DNA from: Rhodospirillaceae bacterium bin65
Lineage (GTDB): Bacteria > Pseudomonadota > Alphaproteobacteria > Bin65
Assembly: GCA_002238725.1 (NCBI GenBank)
Contig: MPMX01000032.1
Span: 1-48,493 of the forward strand
Length of the DNA: 48,493 bases
Reading direction: 5' to 3'
Made by a program: the position numbers and the translations under genes. Positions 1 through 8,005 of this stretch are shown here, piece by piece. Under the pieces are notes generated by a model, which worked only from the letters and a program-made list of their open reading frames with translations, was not told the origin of the DNA and did not search any database. Each line of letters opens with the position of its first letter. Position 1 is the stretch's first letter.

Positions 1-506
1 GACAACAGGCCCACGGCATGGTTGGCCCGGTTGGGCTTGCCCCGCAGCCCGTAGTGCAGCGCCGAGGCGTGCGAGCGGTTGACCTCGGACAGCCTGAGCC
101 CGCCCAGCTCCGGCAGGATGTGCAGCGTGAGCAGGGACCGGTATTGCTCCACCGTCCCGGGCCGGCAGTTCACCTCGACATGCGCCGTCATGTAGCGCCC
201 GGCCAGGTCCGCCACCGTCGGCTCCGGCGGCTCCGGCGGCGCCACCGGGTCCAGACCGCGCCGGATCCGGTCGATCATCTCCGCTGCCTTGCGCCGCGCA
301 TCCTCCGTGATTATCTCCGCATACCGGCCGATGACGCCGCGTTTGGGCAGGCCTCCCGGAATGCGGGCCTGTGCGACGTAGACCTTGTGCCCGGTGGAGT
401 GCACCCGTATGCCGAATCCCGGCAGTTCGCTGTCCCAGAACACCTTGTTGCCGCGTTCCACGGTCAGGCCTTCGATCGTCCTCTTGTTCAGCTTGACGGT
501 GCCCAA
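1..506 (-). CDS. Tyrosine-type integrase, N-terminal part (cut by window edge)
   Basis: The minus strand reads openly into the window edge and encodes an integrase N-terminus: an arm-type DNA-binding domain (VKLNKRTIEGL, then VFWDSELPGFGIRV and KVYVAQAR) followed from about residue 85 by a SAM-like core-binding domain (TVADLAGRYM, then GTVEQYRSLL). The catalytic R-H-R-Y domain would lie beyond base 1. The best start is TTG at 506 behind a GGAGCGGGAGA stretch; the frame has no nearby ATG. It is clearly related to the integrase stub at 44973-45266, with the same VFWD-E-L-GFG-RV core and KVY-Q-R block, so at least two related integrative elements have entered this region. It most likely recombined an integrative element whose body lies outside the window. 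Confidence 0.8.
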   Translation of the reverse strand, partial: MGTVKLNKRTIEGLTVERGNKVFWDSELPGFGIRVHSTGHKVYVAQARIPGGLPKRGVIGRYAEIITEDARRKAAEMIDRIRRGLDPVAPPEPPEPTVADLAGRYMTAHVEVNCRPGTVEQYRSLLTLHILPELGGLRLSEVNRSHASALHYGLRGKPNRANHAVGLL

Positions 507-760
507 GGCTGCAATCTCCCGCTCCGGAATTCCGTTGCGAGCATGATAGCAAATGTGTCTTCATTCGGCAATCGCCCGGTATGCAATCGACGGGTCGCCC
601 CGCTCCCGCCAGAGTTCTCCCTGGGTGGTGTCGCGAATCGCTGGTTAAAGCAAAAATCTTTTTAATAACAGTATGTTATGGACACCAAGAGCACCCCAGT
701 TCCTGCTCTGCTCCCGTCTGTCCAGTTGGTTCGGAAAGGTGAGTCTAACTTTGTCATGAT

Positions 761-2395
761 TCAGCCCGCCGCCTGTTCGCGCAGCAGGAATTTCTGTATC
801 TTGCCGGTCGAAGTCTTGGGCAGGTCGCCGAACACGACGGCGGTCGGGCATTTGTAGTGCGCCAGCCGGCCGCGGCACCATTCGATAACCTCCGCCTCGG
901 TCAGCGTCGCGCCGGAGCGCACGCCAACAAACGCGCAAGGCGTCTCTTCCCACTTCTCGTGCGGCTTGGCGACCACCGCGGCCTCGGCGATGTCCGGATG
1001 GGCGTAGAGCGCCGCCTCGACCTCGATCGACGAGATGTTCTCGCCGCCGGAAATGATGATGTCCTTGGAGCGGTCGCGGATCTGGACATAGCCGTCCGGA
1101 TGCCACACCGCGAGGTCGCCGGTATGGAACCAGCCGCCCCTGAACGCCGCCTCGGTGGCCTTCGGATTCTTGAGGTAGCCCTTCATGATCGAGTTGCCGC
1201 GCTTCAGGATCTCGCCCATCGTCGCGCCGTCGCGCGGCACCGGCTCCAGGGTTTCAGGATCGGCCACGATCATACCGCCGTCCATGGTCGGATAGGCCAC
1301 GCCCTGGCGCGCCTTCTGCTCGGCGAGCGCATCGCCGGACAGGCCCTCCCACGCCTCCTGCCAGGCGCAATGGGCGCTTGGCCCGAACGCTTCGGTCAGC
1401 CCGTAGACATGGGTCACGTCGAAGCCGAGCTTCGCGATGCCGTCGAGCACCGCCGGCGCCGGCGCAGAACCGGCGGTGAACACCTTGACGGACTGGTCGA
1501 ACGGCACCCGGTCCTCCTCAGGCGCGTTGATCAGGGTCGAGAGAACGATCGGCGCGCCGCACATATGGGTGACGCCGTTGTCGGCGATGGATTGGAAGAT
1601 CGCCCCAGCCTCGACCTTGCGCAGGCCGACATGGGTGCCGCCCATGATCGCGACGCTCCATGGGAAGCACCAGCCCAGTGCGTGAAACATCGGCAGGGTC
1701 CACAGATAGACCGGCCGGTGCGGCATCGCCCAAGTCACGACGTTGCCGAGCACCTCGATGTAAACGCCGCGCGCATGGTAGACGACGCCCTTGGGGTCGC
1801 CCGTGGTGCCGGACGTGTAGGACAGCGCAATGGCCTGCCATTCGTCCTCGATGCCGGGCCAGTCGTAGTCGGGGTCGCCCTCCGCGATCAGCGCTTCGTA
1901 ATCCAGATCGCCCAGCCGTTTGCCGCCGGGCCCCTCGCTGTCGTCGATGTCGATCACCAGCGGCCTGACCTTTGCGATGCCGAGGGCGGCCTCGATGGTC
2001 GGCGCGAACTCGGTGTCGGTCAGCAGCACCTTCGCCCCGCCATGATCGAGAATGAAGGCGATGACCGGCGGATCGAGCCTGGTGTTGAGCGGATTGAGCA
2101 CGGCGCCGGTCATCGGCACGCCGAAATGGGCTTCCAGGCTCTCCGGCGTGTTCGCGCCCATCAGCGCGACCGTGTCGCCGGCGCCGATGCCGCGCCTGGC
2201 CAGTGCGCTCGCCAGCCGGACCGACCGCTCGTGCTGCCCGGCATAGGTGATGCGCCGGGCGCCATGGATCATCGCGGTCCGGCCGGGGTACGTCTCCGCC
2301 GCCCGCTCCAGGAACCGGCTCGGGTGCATCGGCATGTAGTTGGCCGGGTTCTTGTCGAGATCGGTCTCGAACGGGTTCCGGTCGCCTGCGCTCAT
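761..2395 (-). CDS. AMP-dependent acyl-CoA synthetase (FadD/DmdB-like)
   Basis: 544-residue ANL-superfamily ligase that activates a carboxylic acid to acyl-AMP and then acyl-CoA. The P-loop YTSGTTGDPKGV lies near residue 193. The hinge motif TGDL is followed by GYVQIRDRSKD. The C-terminal PKTSTGKIQKFLLR carries the adenylation lysine, and this ending is typical of the medium-chain and methylmercaptopropionate-CoA ligase branch. Length is normal. The start has a strong GGGAGGA ribosome site 4 bases upstream. It is the last gene of a four-gene minus-strand operon after the racemase-like, flavoprotein and GlcF-like genes, 71 bases behind the racemase-like gene. The substrate cannot be read from sequence; the flavoprotein upstream suggests an aromatic or hydroxy acid, which is inference. 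Confidence 0.88.
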   Translation of the reverse strand: MSAGDRNPFETDLDKNPANYMPMHPSRFLERAAETYPGRTAMIHGARRITYAGQHERSVRLASALARRGIGAGDTVALMGANTPESLEAHFGVPMTGAVLNPLNTRLDPPVIAFILDHGGAKVLLTDTEFAPTIEAALGIAKVRPLVIDIDDSEGPGGKRLGDLDYEALIAEGDPDYDWPGIEDEWQAIALSYTSGTTGDPKGVVYHARGVYIEVLGNVVTWAMPHRPVYLWTLPMFHALGWCFPWSVAIMGGTHVGLRKVEAGAIFQSIADNGVTHMCGAPIVLSTLINAPEEDRVPFDQSVKVFTAGSAPAPAVLDGIAKLGFDVTHVYGLTEAFGPSAHCAWQEAWEGLSGDALAEQKARQGVAYPTMDGGMIVADPETLEPVPRDGATMGEILKRGNSIMKGYLKNPKATEAAFRGGWFHTGDLAVWHPDGYVQIRDRSKDIIISGGENISSIEVEAALYAHPDIAEAAVVAKPHEKWEETPCAFVGVRSGATLTEAEVIEWCRGRLAHYKCPTAVVFGDLPKTSTGKIQKFLLREQAAG

Positions 2396-2466
2396 CCAAT
2401 CCTCCCTGCACCGCGCCGCTTCCGCCAGCCTAATGCAACGGCAGGCCGCGGTCTGCCAATACTCTC

Positions 2467-3159
2467 TTATCCCGGATAGGCGTCGAGCCCGTCCATCGAG
2501 GCGCGGGCGATGGCATCGACGTGGAGCAGCCCGCCGTCGATCGTCGGATAGCCGGGATCGCGGCCGTCGAAAGCGACAAACAGGTCGGTGCCGGCGAGCA
2601 GCACCGCTTCCGCCCCCTGGCGCTCGACAAGGTCGCGGCCAACCCGGAACAGGGTGGCGCGTCCGTCCTCGCCGATGCTGCCGGCCCTGGCGAGGGCGAT
2701 ATAGACGTCGTTCGTCGTCTGGAGGTCGTCGCCTTCCGGGATCGCCGTCTCGATATCGGACAGGGCGCCATAGACGCGGCCGGTCATGGCGATCGCCGTG
2801 CCGATCAGGCCGATCTTCCGGATGCCGCGCGTCCGCAGGCCGGCGGCGATGGCCGGCGCCACGTTGAGCGCCGGCAGCGGCGAGATCGGCGCGAAGGCGT
2901 CGAAGCAGAAATGCCCGCCGATCGAGGTGATCGCCACGGCCTCGGCGCCGGCCGCTTTCAGCCGCGCCGTCAGCGCCGCGAATTCCGCCGCCTGCGCCTC
3001 GACCTTCCCGGACAATGCGTTGGCCGCCAGCGTATGCACATGGGCGTGTACGATGGTGAGTTCCATGCGCCGGCCCGCCGCCTCGTGGCGTGCGACCAGG
3101 TGGCGATAGTAGAATTCCGTTGCGGCCGGCCCGATGCCGCCGATCAGTCCGATGTGCAT
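2467..3159 (-). CDS. Aspartate/glutamate racemase-family protein lacking both catalytic cysteines
   Basis: 230 residues with the Asp/Glu/hydantoin racemase fold: N-terminal MHIGLIGGIGPAAT loop, central RKIGLIGTAIAMTGRVY beta-turn and the late LLAGTDL segment. Family members use two cysteines, in a CNT-type motif and in a GCTE-type motif. Here the first reads AITSIGGHF (Ser at about 79) and the second LLAGTDL (Gly at 190). A cysteine at 85 is near but not in register. The protein may therefore be a decarboxylase-like or isomerase-like variant or a non-racemising relative. It lies 22 bases downstream of the flavoprotein gene and upstream of the acyl-CoA synthetase, so it is probably co-transcribed with them. 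The family call is firm and the activity unknown. Confidence 0.78.
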   Translation of the reverse strand: MHIGLIGGIGPAATEFYYRHLVARHEAAGRRMELTIVHAHVHTLAANALSGKVEAQAAEFAALTARLKAAGAEAVAITSIGGHFCFDAFAPISPLPALNVAPAIAAGLRTRGIRKIGLIGTAIAMTGRVYGALSDIETAIPEGDDLQTTNDVYIALARAGSIGEDGRATLFRVGRDLVERQGAEAVLLAGTDLFVAFDGRDPGYPTIDGGLLHVDAIARASMDGLDAYPG

Positions 3160-3181
3160 GGGTGCCCCGTCTCGAAAGAAT

Positions 3182-4696
3182 TCAATGGATGCCGTAACGG
3201 CCCGGCGCGATCACGCCGTTGGGATCGAGTGCGCGCTTGATCGCGTTGCAGGCCTCGCGGAAGGACGGCATCAGCTTGTCCATGTGGAAATCCTGCCAGT
3301 CGATCGGCGCCCGGCCGACCGCGACGCCGCGCGCGTAGAAGGCCTCGGCGAGCGCCCGGTAGGCGGCGTCGGCGCGGGCGCTTTCGTCCGGATCCTCGCG
3401 ATTGAAGGAAATGACGTGCAGGCCGCGGGCGAAACGCGGCCCGGCGACGTTCATCACCTGGTAGTCGAGCCCGTTGGCCTCGTAGATCGCGCGGCCCAGT
3501 TCTTGGAACTCGTTGGCGACCTTGCCGTCCATCGGCGTGCCCGGCGTGAACCAGGCGTTGCCGCCGCCCGGCCGCCATTTGAGCAGGCCCAGTTCGGTCA
3601 GCGTCGGCTCGCCGGAGAAGGAGGCGACGGCGCAGGCCAGCGCCGGCTTTTCCAGCGCCGCTTCGTGCGGGATGTAGGCCGCCTTGCCGGAAGCGCAGAA
3701 ATGGTCGACGACGCGCTTGATCTGCGGCTCCATCGCCTCCATCGACGGGCCGTAGAAGGCGCCGGAGACCGTCCAGGCGCCCAGCCCGTGTTCCCGCTGC
3801 AACGCCTTGCGCGCGTCGTCGCCGATCGATTCGCGCCCGCCGGAGGCCGCGTAGGCCGGGCTCGGGACCTCGCTGCCGATCAGGTAGAGGTCGTTGGCGA
3901 CGCGGAACAGGGTCGGCACGAAGTTCGACATCTTCATCGGCCGGCACAGCTCGACGATTTCTTCCAGATCGCCGTCGTCCGGAAACGCGAAATGGAAGGA
4001 GCGGATCGCCGGCGGCCGCGGCAGCAGCCAGACGCCGAGCCGGGTGACGATGCCGTAGTTCGATTGCGCGAACAGCCCGTCCAGGATCGGCCCGAAGGAA
4101 TATTTCGAGACGTGCCAGTTGACCAGGCTGTCGCTTTCGATCGAGCCGTCGCCGGTGCGGATGACGTCGCCGGTGCCGAGCACGACCTCCATGCCGCAGC
4201 TAAAGCCGAAATGGTCGAAATAGGGGCCGTAGCCGGCGCCCTTGTCGAGCGCGTTGCCAATCATGCCGCCCTGGGGCGGGCCGGAGGTGGTCGAGTTCAT
4301 CCACTGGCCGCCCCGCCGCTTCAATTCGTCGGCGAGCATCTGGAAGCTGACGCCGGGCTCGACGGCGGCAAAACCGAGCGTGTCGTCGATCTCGAGGATC
4401 CGGTTCATGCGCCGGCCGAGATCGAGCACGGCCATGCCCGCGGCCGGCGCGGAGCGGGTGCCGAGGCCCATATTGTTGCCGGTCGAGGTCGGGAACAGCG
4501 GCACCTTGTGAAGGTTGGCGAGCCGGACCAGGGCGGCGACCTCCTCGGTTGAGCCGGGATAGAGTACCGCGGACGGCCGCCGGTCGCCGCCCGGCATGGT
4601 GTTCTCGCCGTAGCGGACCAGCGTCTCGGCCCCAGTGTTGACATGCTCGGCGCCGAGACCGCTCGCGGCGTCGTTCAGAAAGGCGTCCATGCTCAT
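3182..4696 (-). CDS. FAD-binding oxidase/dehydrogenase, VAO/p-cresol methylhydroxylase type
   Basis: 504 residues. The N-terminal FAD-binding PCMH fold includes PLFPTSTGNNMGLG, a form of the FAD pyrophosphate-binding loop, and SGPPQGGMIGNALDKGAGYGPYFDHFG. The C-terminal cap domain ends WRPGGGNAWFTPGTP ... ALDPNGVIAPGRYGI, the ending seen in 4-cresol dehydrogenase and vanillyl-alcohol oxidase relatives. Such enzymes oxidise para-substituted phenols or related alcohols and pass electrons to a partner. Here the likely partner is the GlcF-like iron-sulfur protein encoded 27 bases upstream, rather than the cytochrome used by p-cresol methylhydroxylase. The start has GGGGGAGAA 5-6 bases upstream. 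The alternative, a glycolate/lactate-oxidase-like GlcD role, is less likely because the sequence is of the VAO subgroup. Confidence 0.85.
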   Translation of the reverse strand: MSMDAFLNDAASGLGAEHVNTGAETLVRYGENTMPGGDRRPSAVLYPGSTEEVAALVRLANLHKVPLFPTSTGNNMGLGTRSAPAAGMAVLDLGRRMNRILEIDDTLGFAAVEPGVSFQMLADELKRRGGQWMNSTTSGPPQGGMIGNALDKGAGYGPYFDHFGFSCGMEVVLGTGDVIRTGDGSIESDSLVNWHVSKYSFGPILDGLFAQSNYGIVTRLGVWLLPRPPAIRSFHFAFPDDGDLEEIVELCRPMKMSNFVPTLFRVANDLYLIGSEVPSPAYAASGGRESIGDDARKALQREHGLGAWTVSGAFYGPSMEAMEPQIKRVVDHFCASGKAAYIPHEAALEKPALACAVASFSGEPTLTELGLLKWRPGGGNAWFTPGTPMDGKVANEFQELGRAIYEANGLDYQVMNVAGPRFARGLHVISFNREDPDESARADAAYRALAEAFYARGVAVGRAPIDWQDFHMDKLMPSFREACNAIKRALDPNGVIAPGRYGIH

Positions 4697-4723
4697 GGCG
4701 TTCTCCCCCGTCCGGCCCCCACT

Positions 4724-6121
4724 CTACCAGATGGCCGCGCCGGGAGTACCGCCCGCAGACGCAGACGGGGGCGGCGATTCCGGAGGAGCCGATGCCGGGA
4801 CCGGCGCCTTTGCGCGCGCGGCCGGCGGCGGCAGAGTGACTCGCTTGAGTGCCTCAGGCAACGGCCCGCCGGTCGCCCAGTCCAGCAGTTCGACGGTATG
4901 CAGCATCGGCAGGCCGGTAAAGCGGGCAAGCTGGGCGAGGCAGCCGAGATTGCCCGCCGCGACCGCCGCCGCCCCGGTGCTCTCGATATGGCCGGCCTTG
5001 CGGCGGCCCAAGGCCCCGGCCATCTCCGGCTGAAGCATGTTGTAGGCGCCGGCCGAGCCGCAGCAGAAATGGCCCTCCGGCACGTCGCGGACATCGACGC
5101 CCGCGGCACGCAGCAGGGCGCGGGGCCGGTTGCGGATCTTCTGGGCGTGCTGGAGCGAGCAGGCGTCGTGATAGGCGACGGTGAGCGGCACCGTGGTGTC
5201 CGGCAGCCGCAGATCGTCCGGGGCCAGCAACTCGGTAACGTCGCGGGCGATGGCGGCGAGGGCTGCGGCCTTCCCGCTACGGGCCGGGTCGTTGGCGAAC
5301 AGGCGCGCATAGTCCTTGACCACGGTGCCGCAGCCCGAAGCATTGACGACCACCGCGTCCAGCCCGCCCCGTTCCAGTTCGGCGTGCCAAGCGTCGACGG
5401 TCCGCGCGGCCGCCGCGCGCGCCATGTCCGCCTTGCCCATATGCAGGGTGAAGGCGCCGCAGCAGCCGGCTTCGGCCGGGACAACGACCTCGATGCCGTG
5501 GCGGGTCAGCAGCCGGACCGTCGCTGCATTGATCTCCGGCGCCAGGGCCTGCTGGACGCAGCCCTGCAACAGCGCGACCCGCATCCGCCGCGCGCCTTCG
5601 GCCGGATGGGTGCCGGTCAGGTCCGGCATCGGCGGCAGGGCGGCCGGCGCCAGATCGACAAGGGTCCGAAGGCGCCCCGGCAGCAGGGCCCGGAACGGCC
5701 GGGCGAGCCGTGCGAGCAGGGTCATGCGGGAAAAGCGGGCCGGGTCGGCGACGGTCCGAGCGACCAGCCGGCGCAGCAGCCGGTCGCCGAGGGGGCGGCG
5801 GTAGTTCTCCTCGATATAGGACCGCGCGATATCGGCGAGATGGAGATAGTCGACATCGACGGCGCAGGTCGTCATGCAGGCGTTGCAGGACAGGCACGAA
5901 TCGATATGGCCGACGGTCTTCGCGTCTGGCCGGCCGCCGCGCTCCAGCATCGCCCGGATCAGGTCGATCCGCCCGCGCGGCGCCTCGTTCTCGTCCCGGG
6001 TCAGCACATAGGTCGGACACACCGCGGTGCAGAAGCCGTAATGCACGCAGGTCCGCAAGATCCCGTCCGCCGCGGCAATCCCCGGATCGGCAAGCTGGAC
6101 GGCGGTGAAGGCGGTTTTCAT
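4724..6121 (-). CDS. Glycolate oxidase iron-sulfur subunit-like protein (GlcF-like)
   Basis: 465 residues from ATG at 6121; a GTG at 6157 in the same frame is a weaker start, because GlcF proteins begin just as MKTAFT does here. Two N-terminal ferredoxin-type motifs are followed by two CCG domains (AGCCGAF and HFCCGSAG) that bind a heterodisulfide-reductase-type cluster. The second ferredoxin motif is intact (C76, C79, C82, C86). The first reads CVHYGFCTAVCP: tyrosine 28 replaces the second cysteine, leaving C25, C31 and C35. The C-terminus has a Pro/Ala-rich tail. Electrons from the flavoprotein encoded next would pass through this subunit to the quinone pool (family knowledge). No glcD or glcE is nearby. 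It is the first gene of the operon running to 761. Confidence 0.85.
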   Translation of the reverse strand: MKTAFTAVQLADPGIAAADGILRTCVHYGFCTAVCPTYVLTRDENEAPRGRIDLIRAMLERGGRPDAKTVGHIDSCLSCNACMTTCAVDVDYLHLADIARSYIEENYRRPLGDRLLRRLVARTVADPARFSRMTLLARLARPFRALLPGRLRTLVDLAPAALPPMPDLTGTHPAEGARRMRVALLQGCVQQALAPEINAATVRLLTRHGIEVVVPAEAGCCGAFTLHMGKADMARAAAARTVDAWHAELERGGLDAVVVNASGCGTVVKDYARLFANDPARSGKAAALAAIARDVTELLAPDDLRLPDTTVPLTVAYHDACSLQHAQKIRNRPRALLRAAGVDVRDVPEGHFCCGSAGAYNMLQPEMAGALGRRKAGHIESTGAAAVAAGNLGCLAQLARFTGLPMLHTVELLDWATGGPLPEALKRVTLPPPAARAKAPVPASAPPESPPPSASAGGTPGAAIW

Positions 6122-6222
6122 GGGTAGAGCCCGTGGGTCAGGAGAGTAGGCTGGCACGGGCGGCAGGCACGGGACAATGGGGAAGAGTGCGGGGCGGCCG
6201 GGTATGACCGGCCGGCCGCCGC

Positions 6223-6558
6223 CTATTCGAACAGCTCGCTATGGGTGCCCGCGCGGACGAAAACGACCGTCCCGCCCGGCCCGGCCGTTTCGTCGAGCCG
6301 GTAGATCAGCAGGAAATCGCCGCCGATATGGCATTCGCGATGCGTCGACCATTCGCCCTTCAAGGCATGATCCTTCCAATCGGCGCCGAGCGGCGCATCG
6401 TTTGCCGCCAGGAGGAGCATGACCCTTTTCAGGCGCTTCATGTCATAGCGGCCGGACCGCGTCAGCCGCTGCCAGTCCTTGAGGAAGGCCCTGGAATAGT
6501 CGACCCGGCGCGGCAGGGCCGTCCGCTTACTGGCGGCCGGCCGCTTCAAGCTCGGCAA
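6223..6558 (-). CDS. YafQ-type mRNA interferase toxin
   Basis: 111 residues of the RelE/ParE toxin superfamily, YafQ branch. The family's ribosome-dependent RNase signature residues are visible: ECHIGGDFLLIYRL and the terminal RAGTHSELFE with its catalytic histidine. The YafQ-like core starts at about residue 20 (YSRAFLKDWQRL), so the first residues form a basic extension. The gene overlaps the antitoxin gene by 32 bases, the usual antitoxin-first arrangement that couples translation. Its function, cleaving translated mRNA when the antitoxin is degraded, is inferred from the family. Confidence 0.87.
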   Translation of the reverse strand: MPSLKRPAASKRTALPRRVDYSRAFLKDWQRLTRSGRYDMKRLKRVMLLLAANDAPLGADWKDHALKGEWSTHRECHIGGDFLLIYRLDETAGPGGTVVFVRAGTHSELFE

Positions 6559-6808
6559 GCATGTCGTCGGCCGTGGCGAAGCGCGCCTTGCCGGCCTTCA
6601 CGATCCCGTCCGCCTCGGCCATGGCGGCCCGGGTCTCGGCATTGGGCACCTTGAGCTCCAGCGGAAACGCCTGGTCGGCCGCGATGCGGTGGAACAGCAG
6701 GCGCACGGCCTCAGAGGCGGTCAGCCCCATGGCGGCAAGCGCTGCGGTCGCTTCCCGTTTCAAATCGTCGTCCATCCGGACATGAAGCATGGAACTGCGC
6801 GCGGTCAT
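6527..6808 (-). CDS. RelB/DinJ-family antitoxin
   Basis: 93 residues. The N-terminal ribbon-helix-helix (MLHVRMDDDLKREATAALAAMGLTASEAVRLLFHRI) is the DinJ/RelB DNA-binding and dimerisation module. The C-terminal acidic/alanine-rich segment would wrap the YafQ-type toxin encoded next. ATG at 6808 has an AGGAGG site 5 bases upstream. A perfect 16-base palindrome immediately upstream (6821-6836) is the likely site through which the pair represses itself. Confidence 0.87.
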   Translation of the reverse strand: MTARSSMLHVRMDDDLKREATAALAAMGLTASEAVRLLFHRIAADQAFPLELKVPNAETRAAMAEADGIVKAGKARFATADDMLAELEAAGRQ

Positions 6809-6820
6809 ATCGGCCTCCTG

Positions 6821-6836
6821 TATCTCAATTGAGATA
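6821..6836. promoter_or_regulatory. Palindromic operator of the toxin-antitoxin operon
   Basis: Perfect palindrome TATCTCAATTGAGATA, 12 bases upstream of the antitoxin start and next to its AGGAGG site. DinJ/RelB-type proteins bind such inverted repeats; this assignment is inferred from position and symmetry. Confidence 0.7.
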
Positions 6837-6981
6837 TATGGAGACGGTCCCGCGCCGTCAATCTACCGGCCGTCGACTGCCGCGCCGGCGCGTCCCCAAG
6901 GCCGGTTTCTTGTTCTCGGACTCGATCTCGCGCATGCGGATATCGGCGATAACCGGGAAGTCGCCAAAGCCGCAGGCCGGA

Positions 6982-7302
6982 TCACGATCTATAAATCGGT
7001 TCCGCGGCGTTCAGAATCGCATTCCGCCGGATTGCGTTCGCGCTTCGCTCGATGGCGCGCCAGCTGACCAGATCGACGTCCCGCCCGAAAATTGCCGCCA
7101 GTTCGCGCTCCATCCGGCCGAAATCGAACAGTGTCGGGCGCGCCTCGGCCTCGAAGCGGACCAGAATGTCGATGTCGCTGTCCGGATCGCAATCGTCGCG
7201 CAGGACGGAACCGAACAGCGCCAGACCAGCGATACCGTTGGCGTGGCAGAACACTGCGATCCGGTCTTCGGGGATCGAGACCGGCAATGTCGGAGCGGTC
7301 AT
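6982..7302 (-). CDS. MntA-type minimal nucleotidyltransferase
   Basis: 106 residues with the polymerase-beta nucleotidyltransferase signature FGSVLRDDCDPDSDIDILV (Gly-Ser, then an Asp-x-Asp metal pair ten residues on) and a later DVDLV strand supplying the third carboxylate. MntA proteins usually detoxify a HEPN toxin (HepT) by adding AMP groups. No HEPN gene is adjacent: downstream is about 140 bases and then the DinJ operator, and upstream is a 52-residue peptide gene that overlaps this start by 4 bases (ATGA). It is either an orphan antitoxin or part of a different pair. Confidence 0.82.
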   Translation of the reverse strand: MTAPTLPVSIPEDRIAVFCHANGIAGLALFGSVLRDDCDPDSDIDILVRFEAEARPTLFDFGRMERELAAIFGRDVDLVSWRAIERSANAIRRNAILNAAEPIYRS

Positions 7303-7457
7303 GGCAATTTCAACTCCGCCTTCCCGGAATTGCCTGGCGGCAGGATCAGTTTCGCCGCTGCGAAAAACGCCTCGTCCATTTCCGGTATGTCCGACGTGTC
7401 GATCTCCGCGTCGGGTATCGCTTCGATCTCAGCGAGGCGTTCTTTAGAGACAGGCAT
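7299..7457 (-). CDS. 52-residue peptide resembling the N-terminus of BrnA-type antitoxins
   Basis: A short frame starting MPVSKERLAEIEAIPDAEID and continuing TSDIPEMDEAFFAAAKLILPP before stopping at residue 52. The EIDTSDIPE-DE-F--A-L--P pattern is characteristic of the leader segment of BrnA antitoxins, which normally continues into a ribbon-helix-helix; that domain is absent here. The stop overlaps the start of the nucleotidyltransferase gene (ATGA), implying coupled translation. It may be a remnant of a BrnA gene or a real small partner of the nucleotidyltransferase. Confidence 0.6.
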   Translation of the reverse strand: MPVSKERLAEIEAIPDAEIDTSDIPEMDEAFFAAAKLILPPGNSGKAELKLP

Positions 7458-7469
7458 GCAATAGTTCTA

Positions 7470-8003
7470 CTACAGCCACCACTGGATGACGTAATCGAAC
7501 GGGCCTTCGGCGTTGAGCAGGTCGACGCGCTGGAGGCGGATACGATAGCCGCCCTCCCCGTCCGGCACCAACTCGTGGCGGTATTTGCCGGCGAAATGGC
7601 GGACCTCGTAGCGCAGATATTCCGAGCAGTGGAATTTCGAGCGCACCGTCACGTCGCCGTTCTCCGCCACGCTTTCGATCACGACGTTGGAGACGACATG
7701 GCTGAGCCGGTTCGGCGGGCTCTGGGACCAGGCGTGCGGGTGGGTGTTGCGCCGGATGCGCACGGTCATCAGGTCGAGGTCTTCCCAGAAGATGTTGGGC
7801 ACGCCGTCGCCCCGGGTCTGGTCCTTGTGGGCCGGCATCCAGTAGCGGCCGTCCGGCGCGAACAGGCCGAGCCAATCGTTCCACAGGGCATCGTCCAGAA
7901 TCTCGGCCTGGTGGTAGAGGAAGGCCTCGACGGCGCGCTGGGTCTCGGCATCGACCTGCGCGACCGGCAAAGGCGCGGCGGCTCTCGCTTCGGCGTCCGG
8001 CAT
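7470..8003 (-). CDS. Aromatic-ring-hydroxylating dioxygenase, beta subunit
   Basis: 177 residues from ATG at 8003. SnoaL/NTF2-like fold with the family pattern: an early helix (RAVEAFLYHQAEILDDALWNDWLGLFAPDGRYWMP), a central IRRNTHPHAWSQSPPNRLSHVVSNV strand-turn, and a C-terminal YRIRLQRVDLLNAEGPFDY. The beta subunit is structural and supports the alpha3beta3 hexamer. The start is 2 bases after the alpha-subunit stop, so the two are translationally coupled. Ferredoxin and reductase partners are not in the neighbourhood. Confidence 0.9.
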   Translation of the reverse strand: MPDAEARAAAPLPVAQVDAETQRAVEAFLYHQAEILDDALWNDWLGLFAPDGRYWMPAHKDQTRGDGVPNIFWEDLDLMTVRIRRNTHPHAWSQSPPNRLSHVVSNVVIESVAENGDVTVRSKFHCSEYLRYEVRHFAGKYRHELVPDGEGGYRIRLQRVDLLNAEGPFDYVIQWWL

Positions 8004-8005
8004 CG

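Noticed and set aside
857..2479. Long plus-strand open frame opposite the acyl-CoA synthetase
   Set aside because: GC-rich antisense frame; no domain sense and Arg/Ala-rich, while the minus strand has a complete ligase.
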